Shown in pieces: positions 22,080-34,339 of a DNA stretch of 64,000 nt; within the stretch, counting starts at the first letter, position 1, and every line of letters starts with the position of its first letter. Made by a program: the position numbers and the translations under genes. The notes beneath the pieces are model-generated. The model was not told the DNA's origin and made no database searches. It worked only from the letters and a program-made list of their open reading frames with translations. The DNA comes from Brachypalpus laphriformis (taxonomy: Eukaryota > Arthropoda > Insecta > Diptera > Syrphidae). The stretch spans positions 165,343,195 to 165,407,194 of the forward strand of contig OX246755.1 in assembly GCA_945910035.1 (NCBI GenBank), read 5' to 3'.

Positions 22080-23025
22080 AATTGGAACCGGCCCTCGAGT
22101 TTTCTTCAAGATACTCAAAATCTACGACTCAAATAAATTCCCAAATGACTGCAGTATCTTTCAAGCCGAAATCTTCGCCAGTGAAAGATTACCGAGATTA
22201 CGATCTTCGTGGATAGTTAAGTGGCAATGAAGGGACTAGGCAGCGAAGAAGTTAGGAAAGCAGTTTCCAGATGCCGCATCACCTTGAACAAAATATGCGG
22301 TACCTATGAAGTAACTCTCTGCTGGGTTCCTGGACAAAGGAATATAGAGGAAAAAGAGATAGCAAATGAACTAGCTAAACATGGATCAGTGTTCGACTTT
22401 GAACATACTCAGGTATCAAAAGAAGTTCTTATTAGTGTAATAAGAAGACCTTACAACAAGACAACCAATCAACTTCGCATGGTCCGCCAGAGCCGTCTGT
22501 ATCATATCTCGCAGCTTATGGCCGGCATTAGATGAAGATAGAACCAAAAGCCTATTGGCGATGAATAAAAAATGAATTCGTATCTTGATAGTATACTACA
22601 CGATAGACTTTAATAGCCGACAGACTAGGCATCAACTCACCCGACCACTGCAGGAGCTGTCGAGATATATGTGGAATAGATAGAAACTGTAAATCACTTG
22701 GCACATCAAAACTTGGCGTATATTCAAATGATTTTTGCAGAAGCTGCATGGACGAAGAAGAGGAAGAAACTATTTCTCACCTTTTTTGTACATGTTCAGC
22801 TCTCTCTCATAGAAGAAAGCTTCACCTAGGAGCTCGCTATTTTAACCATTTAGGCGCTCTGATAGATTCAGACATCAGGAGCCTCCTTCGCTTCATCAGA
22901 AGCTCTAATTGGTTCTAAAGAGTAGGCTGGGATTACATGATCCTTCGTGGTACCACATCAGACCTTTCTTGGTCTATGTCTGTTGGCGTAAGCTGCCAGC
23001 CACTTCAACCTAACCTAACCTATCA
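22080..23025 (+). mobile_element. LOA-like LINE copy L6: RNase H to 3' end
   Basis: RNase H is recognisable: FPNDCSIFQAEIFA, ITIFVDS, then an open frame VRKAVSRCRITLNKICGTYE, VTLCWVPGQRNIEEKEIANE. The C-terminus gives FCRSCMDEEEEETISHLFC (about 22735-22790) and LLRFIRSSNWF with a stop near 22918. The 3' end (about 22930-23005) is followed by a threefold CCTAA tail at 23007-23023. The RT domain is missing, consistent with 5' truncation. Confidence 0.8.
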
Positions 23026-23285
23026 AGCACTTGCTGTGAGATTGCCCAATTTTTCAAAATCGCCACCTCTGCCATATGGAAAACAGGATTTTGAACAACT
23101 AAGTGGTCTTGTGCAAGTTCCACTTAGGAATATGACATCGTTCGTAAAGAGCGCAGGTTAGTTTGTAACAGAACCGACCGAAAGGTTTTTTATAGGCTCC
23201 ACATTTAAAAAGGGAAACGCAATGGATCGCATGGCCCATATGGAAAGCACTCAGGTAGATTTTACTCTAACCTAACCAAACCTAC
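23026..23285 (+). repeat. Possible second LOA-like 3' end with CCTAA tail
   Basis: This segment ends in CTAACCTAACCAAACCTAC (about 23267-23285), like the tails of the LOA-like family. ATGGATCGCATGGCCCATAT at 23222 loosely resembles the non-coding 3' ends of that family. No coding part is recognisable, so the assignment rests on the tail and position only. Confidence 0.4.
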
Positions 23286-23299
23286 ATAATTTATTAAAG

Positions 23300-24500
23300 A
23301 ATGGAGTTAAGGAACTTTGTTGCAAGATACTTCTTTGTCTCAGACATTTCTGACGCTGACGATATGATACGATGTTTGGGGCACAATTGCACTGCGACCT
23401 ATAAGATCTGTTATGTCTTAGATCCCATGGGCCCATCGAGATCCACGTTAGATAGATTAATCGTTTCTTTACGGTCCCTGTGCATTCTTAAAGAATATTT
23501 TCTGCTGTTCCTCTTGGTTCCCCGAAGAGTCTGCACATGGCTGTATCTGATAATTTTGTTTTATTCAGATGGTGTCTGAGTGGACAATGTCCGGTTATGT
23601 AGCCCGTTCGAGTTCGCAGATCATCTCTGCTGAATTCAAGTAGCTCGCTGGCTCTATTTCTGTTGGGGTTTATGAACTTTTCCGCTTGTCTTAGGCCCCT
23701 TTGGTTGGCCCAGTATTCGGCTAGTCCTTTTGTATTATATTATAATTGTGGAGTGGATACCACTGGGTGGTACCCCGAGTAGGGTTCAGAACTGATGAGT
23801 TTGCAGCCAGCGCCTCTCCTGGTCAGGCTGTCTGCTCGTTCATTCGCCTCTAAGTCTTCGTGTCTAGGAATCCATGCTATGGTAACCTGATTTGTGAAAC
23901 CGAAGCTATCAAGGAGGTTGAGACAGCCGAACACGAGCTTTGAGTCTACCGTATAGGTATTAAGATCCCTTAGTGTTGTCTGACTGTCAGATGTATTATA
24001 GATGCATCCCGAGTGCATAGTTCTATTGCATGGACCTCTGCTTGGAAGACGGTAGGTGATTTACCAAGCGCTGCCGCACGCTGAAAGTTGGGGCCATAGA
24101 CCCCTGCTCCGAGTCTGCCATCTTCAAATTTGGAGCCATCTATGAACCAGATTTGTGCCTTGAATGGTGTGTTGAGACCTTTTTTCCTCCATTCTTAACG
24201 ATCGCTAATGACAATTTTGAATTTCCTGGAGAACCGAAATCCCTTTAGCATCGTATCTCGAATCTTGACGATTGTTTTAGATGTTTTCAAGAATGGTCTG
24301 AAATCGCCGAGTTTCAGTTTTTGTATCTGAGGTAGCCTAATGATGTTCTTACCATCTATATTTTCCTACAGAGCTTTCGAATAAGGGTTAAGTCTGCTGC
24401 AATGTGAAACAAATAGTATGCTTTCCCGCCCAAAAAATTCACCAATGCGGATGAGTACAACGATTGGCCACAGCAGTCTCATTCGATTTAAGCTTAGTTA
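23300..24500 (-). mobile_element. RNase H-bearing LINE fragment (family F2)
   Basis: On the minus strand: connection segment (about 24440-24260), then RNase H opening IWFIDGSKFEDGRLGAGVYG (about 24160-24100), PTVFQAEVHAIE (catalytic Glu), YNTSDSQTTLRDLNTY (Asp) and IPRHEDLEANERADSLTRRG. The C-terminal part reads GYITGHCPLRHHLNK (about 23610-23565) with a decayed Cys/His cluster. This is a second RNase H LINE family, closer to the fragments at 27.9, 55.8 and 61.7 kb than to the CCTAA-tailed copies. The conserved WVPGH-type motif is IPRHED, so a key Gly is replaced. Confidence 0.8.
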
Positions 24501-24505
24501 CTTAT

Positions 24506-25345
24506 TTAGGTGGCGCTACAGTTCGAGGTGAAGCTGGACCTCAACCAAAAATCCTCTCCATTTAGTCCGGTCTTTAGCTAACTGCCTTCAGTTGCGCTCC
24601 AAGTTAGTCCAGGTTGCTAACTATGACGCGGAGGCCCTCTACTCCGGGACAGATTCGAAGACTCTGCAGGCCGCTGCATTGGTATCCATCCGCTTACATA
24701 TTCTAGTCATTTCAAATGTTCGATTCACAGTTTTTTGACATGGTCAGTATCGCCGTACAGCCTGTGTAGTTCGTCGTTGAATCTTCTCCTCCAAAAACCG
24801 TCAACGCAAACGGGACCAAATATCTTATGAAGAACTTTTCTCTCGAAGTGACCAAGGATATCTTCATCCCCTTTCAATAGAGTCCATGTTTCAGCGCCAT
24901 AAAGCACGAATGCGTCTTACACAGACTCTCCTTAGTTGTTTGAGATAGAGCTTTACTGTTGAATTGCCTTATAAGTCCAAAAAAACAGCAATTGACTGGA
25001 GCTATTCTTCGTTTGATTTCTGCGCTCATGTTGTTCTCAGAGTTTATAGCAGAGCCAAGGTAAACAAATTCCCTTACTACCTCGAAGTTATAGCTGTCCA
25101 CTGTGACATTTTGTTCAATTCGTCGGTGTTCATTGTCCCTTCTTGTTGACAGCATATACCTGATTTTGCCCTCGCTTGTAGCTAAACCCATTTTGGCTGC
25201 TTCCGCTCTAATGCTTGGAAACGCATTGGTGACAGCCAGTATCGTCGGGCGTATGCAAGCAGTTCTACGGTCTTTTGATAGGTTGTGCCTCTGATGTTGG
25301 CTTGTGAGTTCCGCACATTCCGTTCAAGTACGCTTTAAGCTGGGA
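24506..25345 (-). mobile_element. RTE-like element, RT thumb to 3' end (degenerate)
   Basis: Minus-strand segments: LATSEGKIRYMLSTRRDNEH, VTVDSYNFEVVREFVYLGSA, EIKRRIAPVNCCFFGLIRQF, then MLYGAETWTLLKGDEDILGH and IFGPVCVDGFWRRRFNDELH. Broken tail sequence follows, and the family end (GTAGCGCCACCTAAATAAGT) sits at 24527-24506. At the upstream edge the catalytic box is partly deleted and frameshifted (AYADD replaced by CCCGACGAT). It is the closest relative in this window of the 40.5-43.1 kb copy. Confidence 0.87.
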
Positions 25346-26995
25346 TACTGCTGTTTACACATCACTTTGGTGGGGTGAGCAGAAATGATTGCTATTATTA
25401 TCCAAATTAAACAGTGCCTGGTAGTGGTGTTTTGGTGGGTACCGGCTCTAGCTCTACTACTAGACCTATACAACTTAAGAGTCTTCGGTATATTTGTCAG
25501 TGTGCTTCTCTTAGATAAATGTTGCCGAACAATCCAACAGCGCCCTATAAAATATGAAATAAATACCACCTCTACTACAATGTTTTTCGATCTCAATGAT
25601 GACTGTAACAGACATCGGATACATGGCAACTAATTTGCTATTTTATCAGTGCGAACAACACATGGTGTGAATTTAATTCCATGCAATTATATTGTCCGCA
25701 ATTTATGAGCCAACAATTTGCCTGTGCACGCATTGTAACAATTGCGCCAATTCACCACCATCATGGCTCACACAGCAAACACCACTGTTGGCTGAAGTAG
25801 ATAATTTTTTCAAAATATTACTATGACGACCGACACAGTGGTCAGGAGGAGACATGCAATTAAGATGGTGGCTTATGGTGTCATTGCTGTATGCAAATTA
25901 AGTATGTGCACTGCTTTGTATGTATGATTCCGAACGGCTTGCATTTAAAAATATGTGAAAGAAGGAACCGCATAACAAAGATAACATCCCTCGTGCCTCT
26001 TCAAATCATAATCATAATAATAATAATGTATGGCTGGCAAGAACAAATAAGTAATACGAACTTCTGGTATTACGTTCAGCGTCCATCCATTCCCAAGCGA
26101 CGCGACGCGACGACCAATAAACTAACAGCCCAACACTTAATTTTAGAGATGGTCTCTGGTATCTCCCCGGCGCGCGGGAACTTTGCACACATCATGTCGG
26201 CCATCTGAGCCCAGACACACAGAGAGAGGTGTAAGAAAAAATTAAAAAAGGCAAAAGAACCACAAACATCCATCTCCATGATGCCACAGCAAGGACAGGC
26301 AAAACAAATTTTGTCCTCCACACACACCGTCGTCATGTTGGGGGATACATCAGCCAAGTGCTCGTAGAATGTATCTGCTTTTTTTTTTCTTCTTCCATTT
26401 TGTTTAGTTTTTTTTTTTTTTTTAATAAATTGTGCTGAGCAACATTCAGTCAGTCAATGTAATGTGAACGAGCTGAAGACTTGAGTTGACTTAAGTGTGA
26501 GGATAGGGAAAAATATGGTTTCAGACATCGTTGAGGGATGTTAATGAGATGGACATGACTTGATTATTTGTTTAAAGAGTTCATTTTATATGGTGTATGT
26601 GAGGAAAATATTTCAATATGAAGGCGGGAGGAGGTGGTGAGATCGCAACTGGATAGGAAACGTCCACGTCTACGTCAGTTGATACTAAGAAGCATAAAGG
26701 AGTTGCTGGCCTTGGTGGTATAAATTTTTATGAGCAAATGTAATGGACTATCGCACATGCTGTCGGCACTAATTCAGTGAACAGTTGGGGGAAAGTTGAA
26801 AAAAGTAGAAACCTGTTTTCGAATAGATTGGTGTACTGTATGGTATTTCTCATTTTCTCCCCAAAAATGAACTGAGAAGCTGTGTTTTTTAAGTGACTTT
26901 TGTTTCGAGGGGTCCTTTACGATGAAGCAGCCCTTCGTGGTCAAATACCAGATACTCACATTTACTCACCTGTTTGAGATTTCACTTTGATCTTT
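25346..26995. other. Gene-free stretch
   Basis: No gene recognised. It contains an AATAATAAT run (about 26012-26027) and T-runs (26381-26390, 26410-26423). Open frames of ~100 codons on either strand (for example 25891-26208) lack motifs. Confidence 0.5.
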
Positions 26996-26999
26996 CACG

Positions 27000-27780
27000 C
27001 AAATATCCTGACTATTGTATTACTTGCCATCACCATTGCACTGCATGATTCAGGAGATTGTATGGATTTGAAGATGTCGGTTTTGTTAAAGAACTCCTGG
27101 TACTTTTGCAAAACCACTTTCCTCTCGCACATAATGATGGCTATTTAGTGTAACAACCAACAGCTTTGCGATTTGTTCGGACTTGGTTACTTCCTACAAC
27201 AAAACGGTTCGCGTCCATAACTCGAAAACCTGTGACTTTTTCGCGACGAACTGTCAGCAACGGCGAACTATCAACAATTCCCTCGATTTTTCTCATAGCG
27301 AGCTCAAATCTCTCTTTAAAAATTTAAAGGTCGAGCGGGGAATGATCAACAGCTCCGTCATACGTAATTCAACGTTTTGTGACAATTTCAACTTATCCAT
27401 CACCTCATTAACGACCGACTTAAAAAAAATCTTTGCCACTCTAGCTGAAGCGAACCTTAATTGCAACTGGTTCATCGAACTCCACTGCTAAACTCAACGA
27501 AATCCACGACGTAATGCGAAATTTAACCAACTCGCATATGCAGCCTTTGTTTTATCAAAATGCACGTCACATTTCCAAAGATCTCGTGTTGATTATAACA
27601 ACTTTGATCGTCCACAGCGTTTCTAGCGGTGTTTCTCAAAGTGGCTGTCTGGTTACTATTAATATGTAAGAAGATTGCGCACTAAACCTACTCCCAAAAA
27701 TTCCTTACGAATTTTATGCTTTAACAAAAACTAACCGAACCGCTAATATCAATGATCACGAACATTTAATTTCTGACTTT
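27000..27780 (+). other. Unrecognised coding-like remnant
   Basis: Three plus-strand frames in succession look protein-like. There is a hydrophobic opening (LTIVLLAITIALHDSGDC, about 27008-27061), a 102-codon frame at 27183-27491 rich in Asn, Ser and Leu, and a continuation in another frame (STAKLNEIHDVMRNLTNSHM from about 27483). The order of hydrophobic start, Cys-containing ectodomain-like part and helical stretch could fit a membrane glycoprotein remnant. I do not recognise a family, and it could be chance. Treat as unknown. Confidence 0.25.
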
Positions 27781-27859
27781 AACATCTTGGTCCTCAAGGT
27801 TGGGGGTTGTGCCGTCGGGTTAAATTTCCTACCATGTAAAAAACCTTCGGTTACAAGCA

Positions 27860-28437
27860 AACGTAAAAAGGATAAGGATCTTCATGTCTGCATACCAGGA
27901 CGCGTAGGCTTCGAGGGCAACGAACGGGCAGACTGCTTAGGGAGAAGAGGCGCTAGTCGCCCACTAGCGAGTAGCGTAAACATCAAAATAAAGAAATGGG
28001 AAGATAATCAGCATGCAGAGTACTGGGCCAAACTCAAGGGCTTAAGACAGGCAAAGAAGCTCATTAATCTCAACCGCTACAAGGCTAAAAAGCTACTCGA
28101 GCTTAGGAAAGCAGACCTAATAACCTTAACAGACTACTTGACTGGTCATTGCCCATTCAGGTACCATCTGTACAAGATAGGAGTAGATACAGACGAATGC
28201 CGGCTATGTGGAGAGCAAAAAGAGACCGCAGAACATATTTTTTGTGAATGCCCTATGACCCTTCTCCATATCGGAAGAGCTTTATTGAGTCCCCCTGACT
28301 TCTGGAATATTGAGCCTGCAGCTTTGTTGAGGTTTATCAAGAGCCTTAACTAAGTTCTCAGCTAAACACCGGGCTGGCACAATAGATCTTATAGGTCGCA
28401 GTGCGTACAAGGCTCTAGTAAAGTAAAGTAAAGTAGG
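27860..28437 (+). mobile_element. RNase H-bearing LINE C-terminus (family F2) with TAAAG tail
   Basis: The frame (open from 27787 to 28353) enters at the end of RNase H: CIPGRVGFEGNERADCLGRR. It then gives LDLK-type linker KLINLNRYKAKKLLELRKAD, YLTGHCPFRYHLYKIGVDTD and an intact zinc finger CRLCGEQKETAEHIFCEC (28199-28252). It ends LLRFIKSLN with TAA at 28351-28353. A short non-coding end follows and a threefold TAAAG/GTAAA tail (about 28416-28436). The first ~70 bases of the open frame, before 27860, are not element-like. This is a 5'-truncated copy with an undamaged C-terminal end. Confidence 0.83.
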
Positions 28438-30406
28438 TCCCTCTACAAACCACGTGAAGCCGAACAACTTGCGGAGGCTCTTGAAAGTTTTAAAGCAGAC
28501 ATCACCACGATCCAAGAAGTACGATAGGATGGGCTGGATGAAAAACGGTGACATTTACTACGGCGATTGCTACAGACAACAAGGACAGAATCTGTTCGGG
28601 TGCGGATTTGTCATTGGAGGCAGACTTAGGCAAGAAGTCTTGAGTTTCCCGCATGTGAACGAGCGTCTTATGACTATCCGTATCAAGACTAAATTTTCCA
28701 ATATCAGCTTAATACGGATATGCGCTCACGCGCCACACGAGAAGATGGACGACGCGACCAAGGATGACTTCTACCAGCTTTGACTTCTCATATGAGCAAT
28801 GCCATATGCGCGATGTGAAAATTGTCCTAGGAAGAGAGGTCGTCTTTAGTAGCGCGATCGGAAAGCACAGCATGCACGACATCACATCCGACAATAGACT
28901 CAGGCTCGTCGACTTTGCGGTGGGAGGAAACTTTCTTGTATAATAACTAATATACGGTTCCCACGTCTCGATATTCACAAGGGAACATGGCTCTCCTTTG
29001 ATCTGTCAACCAACTGTCAACCAAATCAATCACATTGCGACCAACGCAAGGCACTCTTCCAGTATTCTGGGTGTTCGGACTTTCCGTGGAGCTAACGTGG
29101 ACTCGGAACACTAACTAGTTGTAGCCAAGGGACGGATGCGGATTTACAGAATGGAGCAAAATCAACGAAATACTGTGAGGAAATTTGACGTCGGGTGGCT
29201 GCAATCGCCAGAGACTTTACTGATCGAGTTTCTTTTAATCTCAATCTTAGTTCTATGCCAGCAGCAGCAAATACGGAAGATCAGTGGAAGCGTTGCCAAC
29301 ATACCATCAGAAATGCAGCCTCTGATGAACTGGATTTCTCTCGGCCACCACAACGAAACCCCTGGTTTGATGAGGAATGCCGGCAAGCACAGGAAACAAA
29401 ACAAGAGGCGCACAAAGCGGCACTGCATAGAAGGACTAGAGATGCTTACGAGCTCTACGTGCGCAGGAGAAAAGAGGAACATTGACTTTTCAGAAAGAAG
29501 AAAAAAGAGCATGAAAAGCGCTCGATCGAGGAGATTGAGAGACTTTATTACAGGAATGGTGTTCGAAAGTTTTACCAAAATGCAAAAGAACATGCCAGGG
29601 TTTCAAAGCCAGAACAGAAGCCTACAGGGACGAAAATGGCTATATAGTAGTAGAATCGCAGTCAGTGCTGAGGATATGGAAGGAACACTTCTGCGGACTG
29701 TTAAACGACGATGATGACCAATATTCCGCTGTCAAGCAGAATAAGTCATTTAACAGTGACGATGACCGTCAAGACTCCCGTCAACTCGATCAGAATGAAG
29801 TGAGGATAGCGATATCTGAACTTAGATCCAATAAAGCTGAACTTTTCAAGGCAGGAAGAGATGAGCTGGTGAGGAGCACCGGCTCATCTGTAAAATCTGA
29901 TCGGACGAAAGTATGCCCGATGAATGGAACCTTAGCATCGTTTTCCCGATCCCGAAGAAAGGAAACCCTCTGAACTGCGCCAACTACAGAAGTATAAGCC
30001 TCCTCAACATCGCATATAAGATCCTGTCTGCCGTATTATGTGAACGCCTAAAACCGATTGTCAATAACCTGATAGGTCCTTATCAATGCGGTTTCAGGCC
30101 GGGAAAGTCCACCATTGACCAAATATTCACACTACGGCAGATCTTGGAAAAAACCCATGAATATAAAATCGATACGCACCACCTCTTCATCGACTTCAAA
30201 GTTGCCTATGACAGCGTGTATATAGACGAGGTATACAGAGCCATGTGAAGTCTTGGCATCCCTGCCAAGCTCATCCGTTTGTGCAGAATGACGATGGAGA
30301 ACTCTCGCTGCTCCATCAAAGTCGGTAAGGACATCACCGAACCGGTCGATGTCAGGAAAGATCTTAGACAAGATGACTAGCTATCATGCGATTTCTTTAA
30401 CATAGT
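28438..30406 (+). mobile_element. RTE-like element: endonuclease and RT, degenerate
   Basis: This copy preserves the endonuclease end missing from the others. It begins RSLYKPREAEQLAEALESFK and ADITTIQEVR (catalytic Glu in QEVR), then FGCGFVIGGRLRQEVLSFP and NISLIRICAHAPHEKMDDAT. The GDFNAKIG catalytic motif is corrupted (VLGREVVF). Linker and pre-RT segments follow (FDEECRQAQETKQEAHKAAL), then RT: CANYRSISLLNIAYKILSAV, GFRPGKSTIDQIFTLRQILE and HHLFIDFKVAYDSVY, with a stop near 30246. It ends at about 30406, within the segment before the catalytic YADD, so the 3' half is lost. It starts immediately after the TAAAG tail of the previous LINE. Confidence 0.87.
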
Positions 30407-33178
30407 ATGATACTTTTTTTTATTATAATTCGCGCCGAAGGGATTTTTAAAACCCTTATACTAATTTTCAGCGCACAGCGGAATTATATTTATGAGACTG
30501 ATTGTAAATTATAGATTATAATTGATATTACTAGCTCGTGGTCCTCTAACCTGACGCACCGTACCTCTTTTTGGAACCCCATGCATGTCATTCGTTTAAC
30601 AGGTTGTAGATCATTTCTGAGTTCGCGAACTAAGAAAACGCCATCGCTGTTTTAAAAAGAAAAGTAAAAACATCCAGTACATACTTGATGCCTTAACTTA
30701 AGCTATTATTGGGTAAAACGAGATATTCTCTTCATCCTGCGTATTATATAGTACTACATCAAGGATGTTGTCATATCTAAACACCTCCGTGCGATGGCTG
30801 TCCATCACTGATACTCCTAACATCTAATATAATAATTCTAATTACTCAGGGTATTGCAATGAATAAAGTAATTTCCAACATACGAGTACCAGCAGCTTAC
30901 ATCAGAAATATGATTAATAGCTTGGATAAAGCTTTGTTGAACTTCAAAAGGTACCATCAATATATCACTACAAAAAGAAATGCATAAGCCAACCAAGAGA
31001 GTTTAGTAATTTATAGTCACAAGAAATAACCTTACTGAGTCCTCACTTGCAACATTGTTTAGGAAAAATTATGTCCTACCACATAAACTATTTACTCCAT
31101 AATAATTCTTATTGGTCATGAAATATTTTTGTGTGTCTTTCTTTTTCTGCCGGGACTTCAAATAGCAAGCGCACATGTGCATCCTTTAGCTTCGCTCCAT
31201 GTCGCAAGCAGAGACAAAAAGTTGCACTACAAAAAAAAACTACAAAGACCATCTCATCATCTTAGTATGCTGAATCATCTTGAACTTCCCGCATCTTGAA
31301 AATATAAAAAAAAACTTAAATAGTACCCAAAGCATAGCATGTTACTATTACTATCTCTATGCATCTGTAGGGTACGGTCGCCCAAGACTCTATAACTACG
31401 GAACGGGCATTTCATCTTTCCAGCAACATTTTTAGATACGAACATGGTATTATTTTAATGTAGAACCATTTTAACATAATTTTGTCGTGACATTGCATGC
31501 CGTGCATTTTTCGCACGTAAACATGTCGTTCTATGTGGGGTACAAATTTTTCTACTTCATAATCGAACAAGAGCGCTATAGCCAAAGAGCGAGTTACCAT
31601 GAGCAAGAGGTAACTGGCCACATGTTTAAATACAACTACGTGCATGTGTATATAAATTTATTAAGCTTTGGTGAACTACAAGGAGTATTATAAACTAGAA
31701 AGACGAATTGGGCGCAAGTATTACCAAACTCTGAGTTATGTCCTAGAAGCAAAAGATACAATTTGCTTGCCATGAGATGTAATCCCCTAAGGCGACTTGA
31801 TTGCAGTTCATTAAAGAGATAGTTTTACAGTGGTAATAGGCTGTGCACCAACGTGGAGAGAGATTGTTTAATGAGGTCAATCCTATAGACACGTCTTTTT
31901 TTAAATGGATTCATTAGGGACAGTCATGAGTGATGGTTGCAGTTATGACACCATAGTGAGTGATAATTTGCAGCTTTCTAAAATGTGGCTAAACTCTTCT
32001 TCTTTATTAATTTCCTAAAAAAAATAGCCTACTCGTCTTACAATTATACTTAAATCCATCATCAAGAACAAAAGATTCAATTACATAGGGCATTGTATGC
32101 GCCATGTTATTATTCCCACACATTGCTACATCCTTTTTGTAACTAAAGATGCAAAATGCAACTATAATTGTATGATATTACACGGAGACCATGGCACTGA
32201 TGGTATGATGACATGAAACGCTTGAACTTTGCTATGCGTTTGTATATGTATGTGTACTCATTATACAAAGTAAGAGTTTGCTTGAAGAAGGTTGTCCTTG
32301 TATATCATTGGTAGAGAGATGGTGAATATTATTTTATTTCTTATTTCTTCCTTCTTTTCTGTGATGGCGGTTGCATATTAAGTTTATTCCGTCATGTGTT
32401 GGATTCTTCATGTCGTGGATGCAAAAAAGTGCCCATTGCATAGGCCTTGATTATGAAAAGAAAACAAAGGGTAAAGTTAATTAGCCGTAATAGGAGGGAG
32501 TTGCATTTATTGACCAATCGTGGGGATAGTTGACTTCATTTTGAAATCTACGCATAATTAAGAAAAACAAAAGAGTTGGCCAGCGAACTTGATGATAGTG
32601 TATGCAATATTTAATTGTTAATTTCCTTCTTATATCTTTGATCTGACGATAACACTTTACTACAATAGAGCGAATAGTGTTACGTTTTTCTAGTTTAGTG
32701 TCTGGTGTTTGAATTTAAGAGTGGGACTTAGGATTTTAAAACTGATGAAGCTCAGATTCAGACTAGCATTCGTCTGATTTAACCGCATTTCTGTATAATA
32801 TATACTTTACGATGCTTGAAATTTCAATCTTAAATAAAATCCATATCATATCTTACTTTACGAAAGTTGCTTAGAATTGGTGAGCTCTACTTAAGCTTAG
32901 GGGAAGGAAAATAAAAACCTTTTTGAGTGACTACGTTGTATTGTATTCTTTTGCATTATTCTAAATATTGCATTAATTTAAATATTAACATAGGATTCGA
33001 TTTTTAGATTAGATTAGATTTTATTTGCTTCAATTTTCAGTTTATACATATTTTTAACAAGAAAATCAAAAAGCATGGCAATGCCGTCTGCCTGGTTAAC
33101 AATTATTTTTTTGGAAGTTTGCAGTAAAAGATTCGTTAAAAGAATCATACAAAATAACCAGATAAATGAACTTAAGAG
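30407..33178. other. Gene-free, AT-rich stretch
   Basis: About 2.8 kb with no coding family, RNA gene or clear repeat. Open frames (for example 31412-31645 - and 31487-31693 +) are antisense to each other and lack motifs. T/A-rich runs are frequent. It may be host intergenic or intronic DNA. Confidence 0.55.
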
Positions 33179-33474
33179 TGGGCGCCGTGGCGTAAGTGGT
33201 TAGTGTGTCGGATTACTACGCATGAGGTTCCAAGTTCGAATCCCAGAAAACACCAAAAAGTTTTTTCACGGTCCCACCTCTCGCGAGCGTCTGACAAACA
33301 TCCGAGAGTATTGTTGTCGCGAAAAAGCTTCTCAAATCGCCGTTCGGATTCGGCATTAAACTGCAGGTCCCTTCCATTCGTGTGAAAAATATAACGCACA
33401 CAACATGAGTGGTGGCGAGAAGCTAGGCCCTGACACTTTCAAGAGCTGTTGCGCCAAATATTTGTTTATTTTTT
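33179..33474 (+). mobile_element. tRNA-like SINE, copy S3 (complete)
   Basis: The only plus-strand copy and the easiest to read. It starts TGGGCGCCGTGGCGTAAGTG. A polymerase III-type A box (TGGCGTAAGTGG) lies at 33188-33199 and a B box (AGTTCGAATCC) at 33233-33243. The start-to-start spacing of 45 bp is what a tRNA gene has. The body is unrelated to tRNA (CACCTCTCGCGAGCGTCTGA). It ends TTGCGCCAAATATTTGTTTA. SINEs of this type are transcribed by RNA polymerase III from the internal boxes and moved by a LINE's proteins. The parental tRNA cannot be named because the anticodon stem is not clear. No convincing target-site duplication at this copy. Confidence 0.87.
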
Positions 33475-33479
33475 AGTTT

Positions 33480-34196
33480 CATCAATTATCCTTCCTCAGT
33501 AATCTAATGCATGATTACTACTAGAATAGTTGTACAGCTTGGAAACTACTACCTCATTAAGCAGGGCCATGGTTTGGGTATCTGCAAGAGTATCGCTGCC
33601 GAAGAAACTCCTCCTTATTTCTTTCAGGATTAGACACCTGCCAACAAAGTGCAGAATGTGAGCAATATTTTTGGTGGCGAAGCATCTCCTCCACGTCGAG
33701 CCGATTGCGGTATATGTTATGGTGATCAGTTACTAAAACCAGACTTAGATCAGCTTAGGTAAGTGGGTTGATGGAGAAGTTAATTCTTCTTCATCACACT
33801 CAGGTCTATGTGGACCCATTGTGGTGCCCATTGAAGTTATGTTCCAGTGATCTTGGTATAGAGTTTCTTCCTTCCTACACTTGTGGATCCCTGTTGATTG
33901 GTCTTAGCCAGTCTGATGTCCTTAAAGCTGTAAAGATTAGATAGTGAAACATCAGATAGCTCTTCAATGTCTTGTATCTTTCTAGAATTCTTCTTAGGTA
34001 ACAGAGGCTCGGGCAGGTTTACAGAAAGTAAAAGTGTCTTCATGAAGTTCTTCGTCGCTACACCCTCTGCACAAATCGTCATCAGTTAGTTTCATTTTTA
34101 ACTTCTTAGAAGATTGTAACCAGTGGGTATGTTTATTAGTAAGGAGAAGAATTCCCTCTCCTTTGTAGCAGTTTCTTGGTTCTGTTTTTATCGTAT
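33480..34196 (-). mobile_element. LINE C-terminal fragments with LOA-like 3' end
   Basis: On the minus strand a Cys cluster (LCRGCSDEELHEDT, about 34080-34035) is followed by FQDIEELSDVSLSNLYSF-like sequence (with stops). The non-coding end ACCACAATGGGTCCACATAG (about 33830-33810) matches the LOA-like 3' end at 12940-12959. Further left (about 33740-33500) a second possible Cys/His segment (CFATKNIAHILHFVGRC) may belong to another LINE tail. Both parts are fragmentary; the second is weak. Confidence 0.5.
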
Positions 34197-34210
34197 CTTG
34201 GTCACAGTCT

Positions 34211-34339
34211 TCTTCTTCTTCTTCTTCTTCTTCTTCCTTTTTTTCACGAGGCCGTGATCCGAAAACAAGGGATCACAACCCTCCCACTTCACCGCATTTC
34301 TACTGATCCGCCTATGGGGTTCGCCTATTTTACCTGTAC
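34211..34339 (-). repeat. GAA-tailed element, short copy with 14-bp duplication
   Basis: A 129-bp insertion. Read on the minus strand it contains GGCGAACCCCATAGGCGGAT, CAGTAGAAATGCGGTGAAGT and GGGAGGGTTGTGATCCCTTG, then GGATCACGGCC. It ends in a (GAA)n tail, seen on the plus strand as CTT repeats at 34211-34238. It is flanked by a perfect 14-bp duplication CTTGGTCACAGTCT at 34197-34210 and 34340-34353. A coding role is not evident. The duplication proves that this short unit inserted as such. Confidence 0.88.

Noticed and set aside
33179..33260. Functional tRNA gene
   Set aside because: A and B boxes are present, but acceptor and anticodon stems do not form convincingly, and the same unit continues into a 300-bp repeat present five times.
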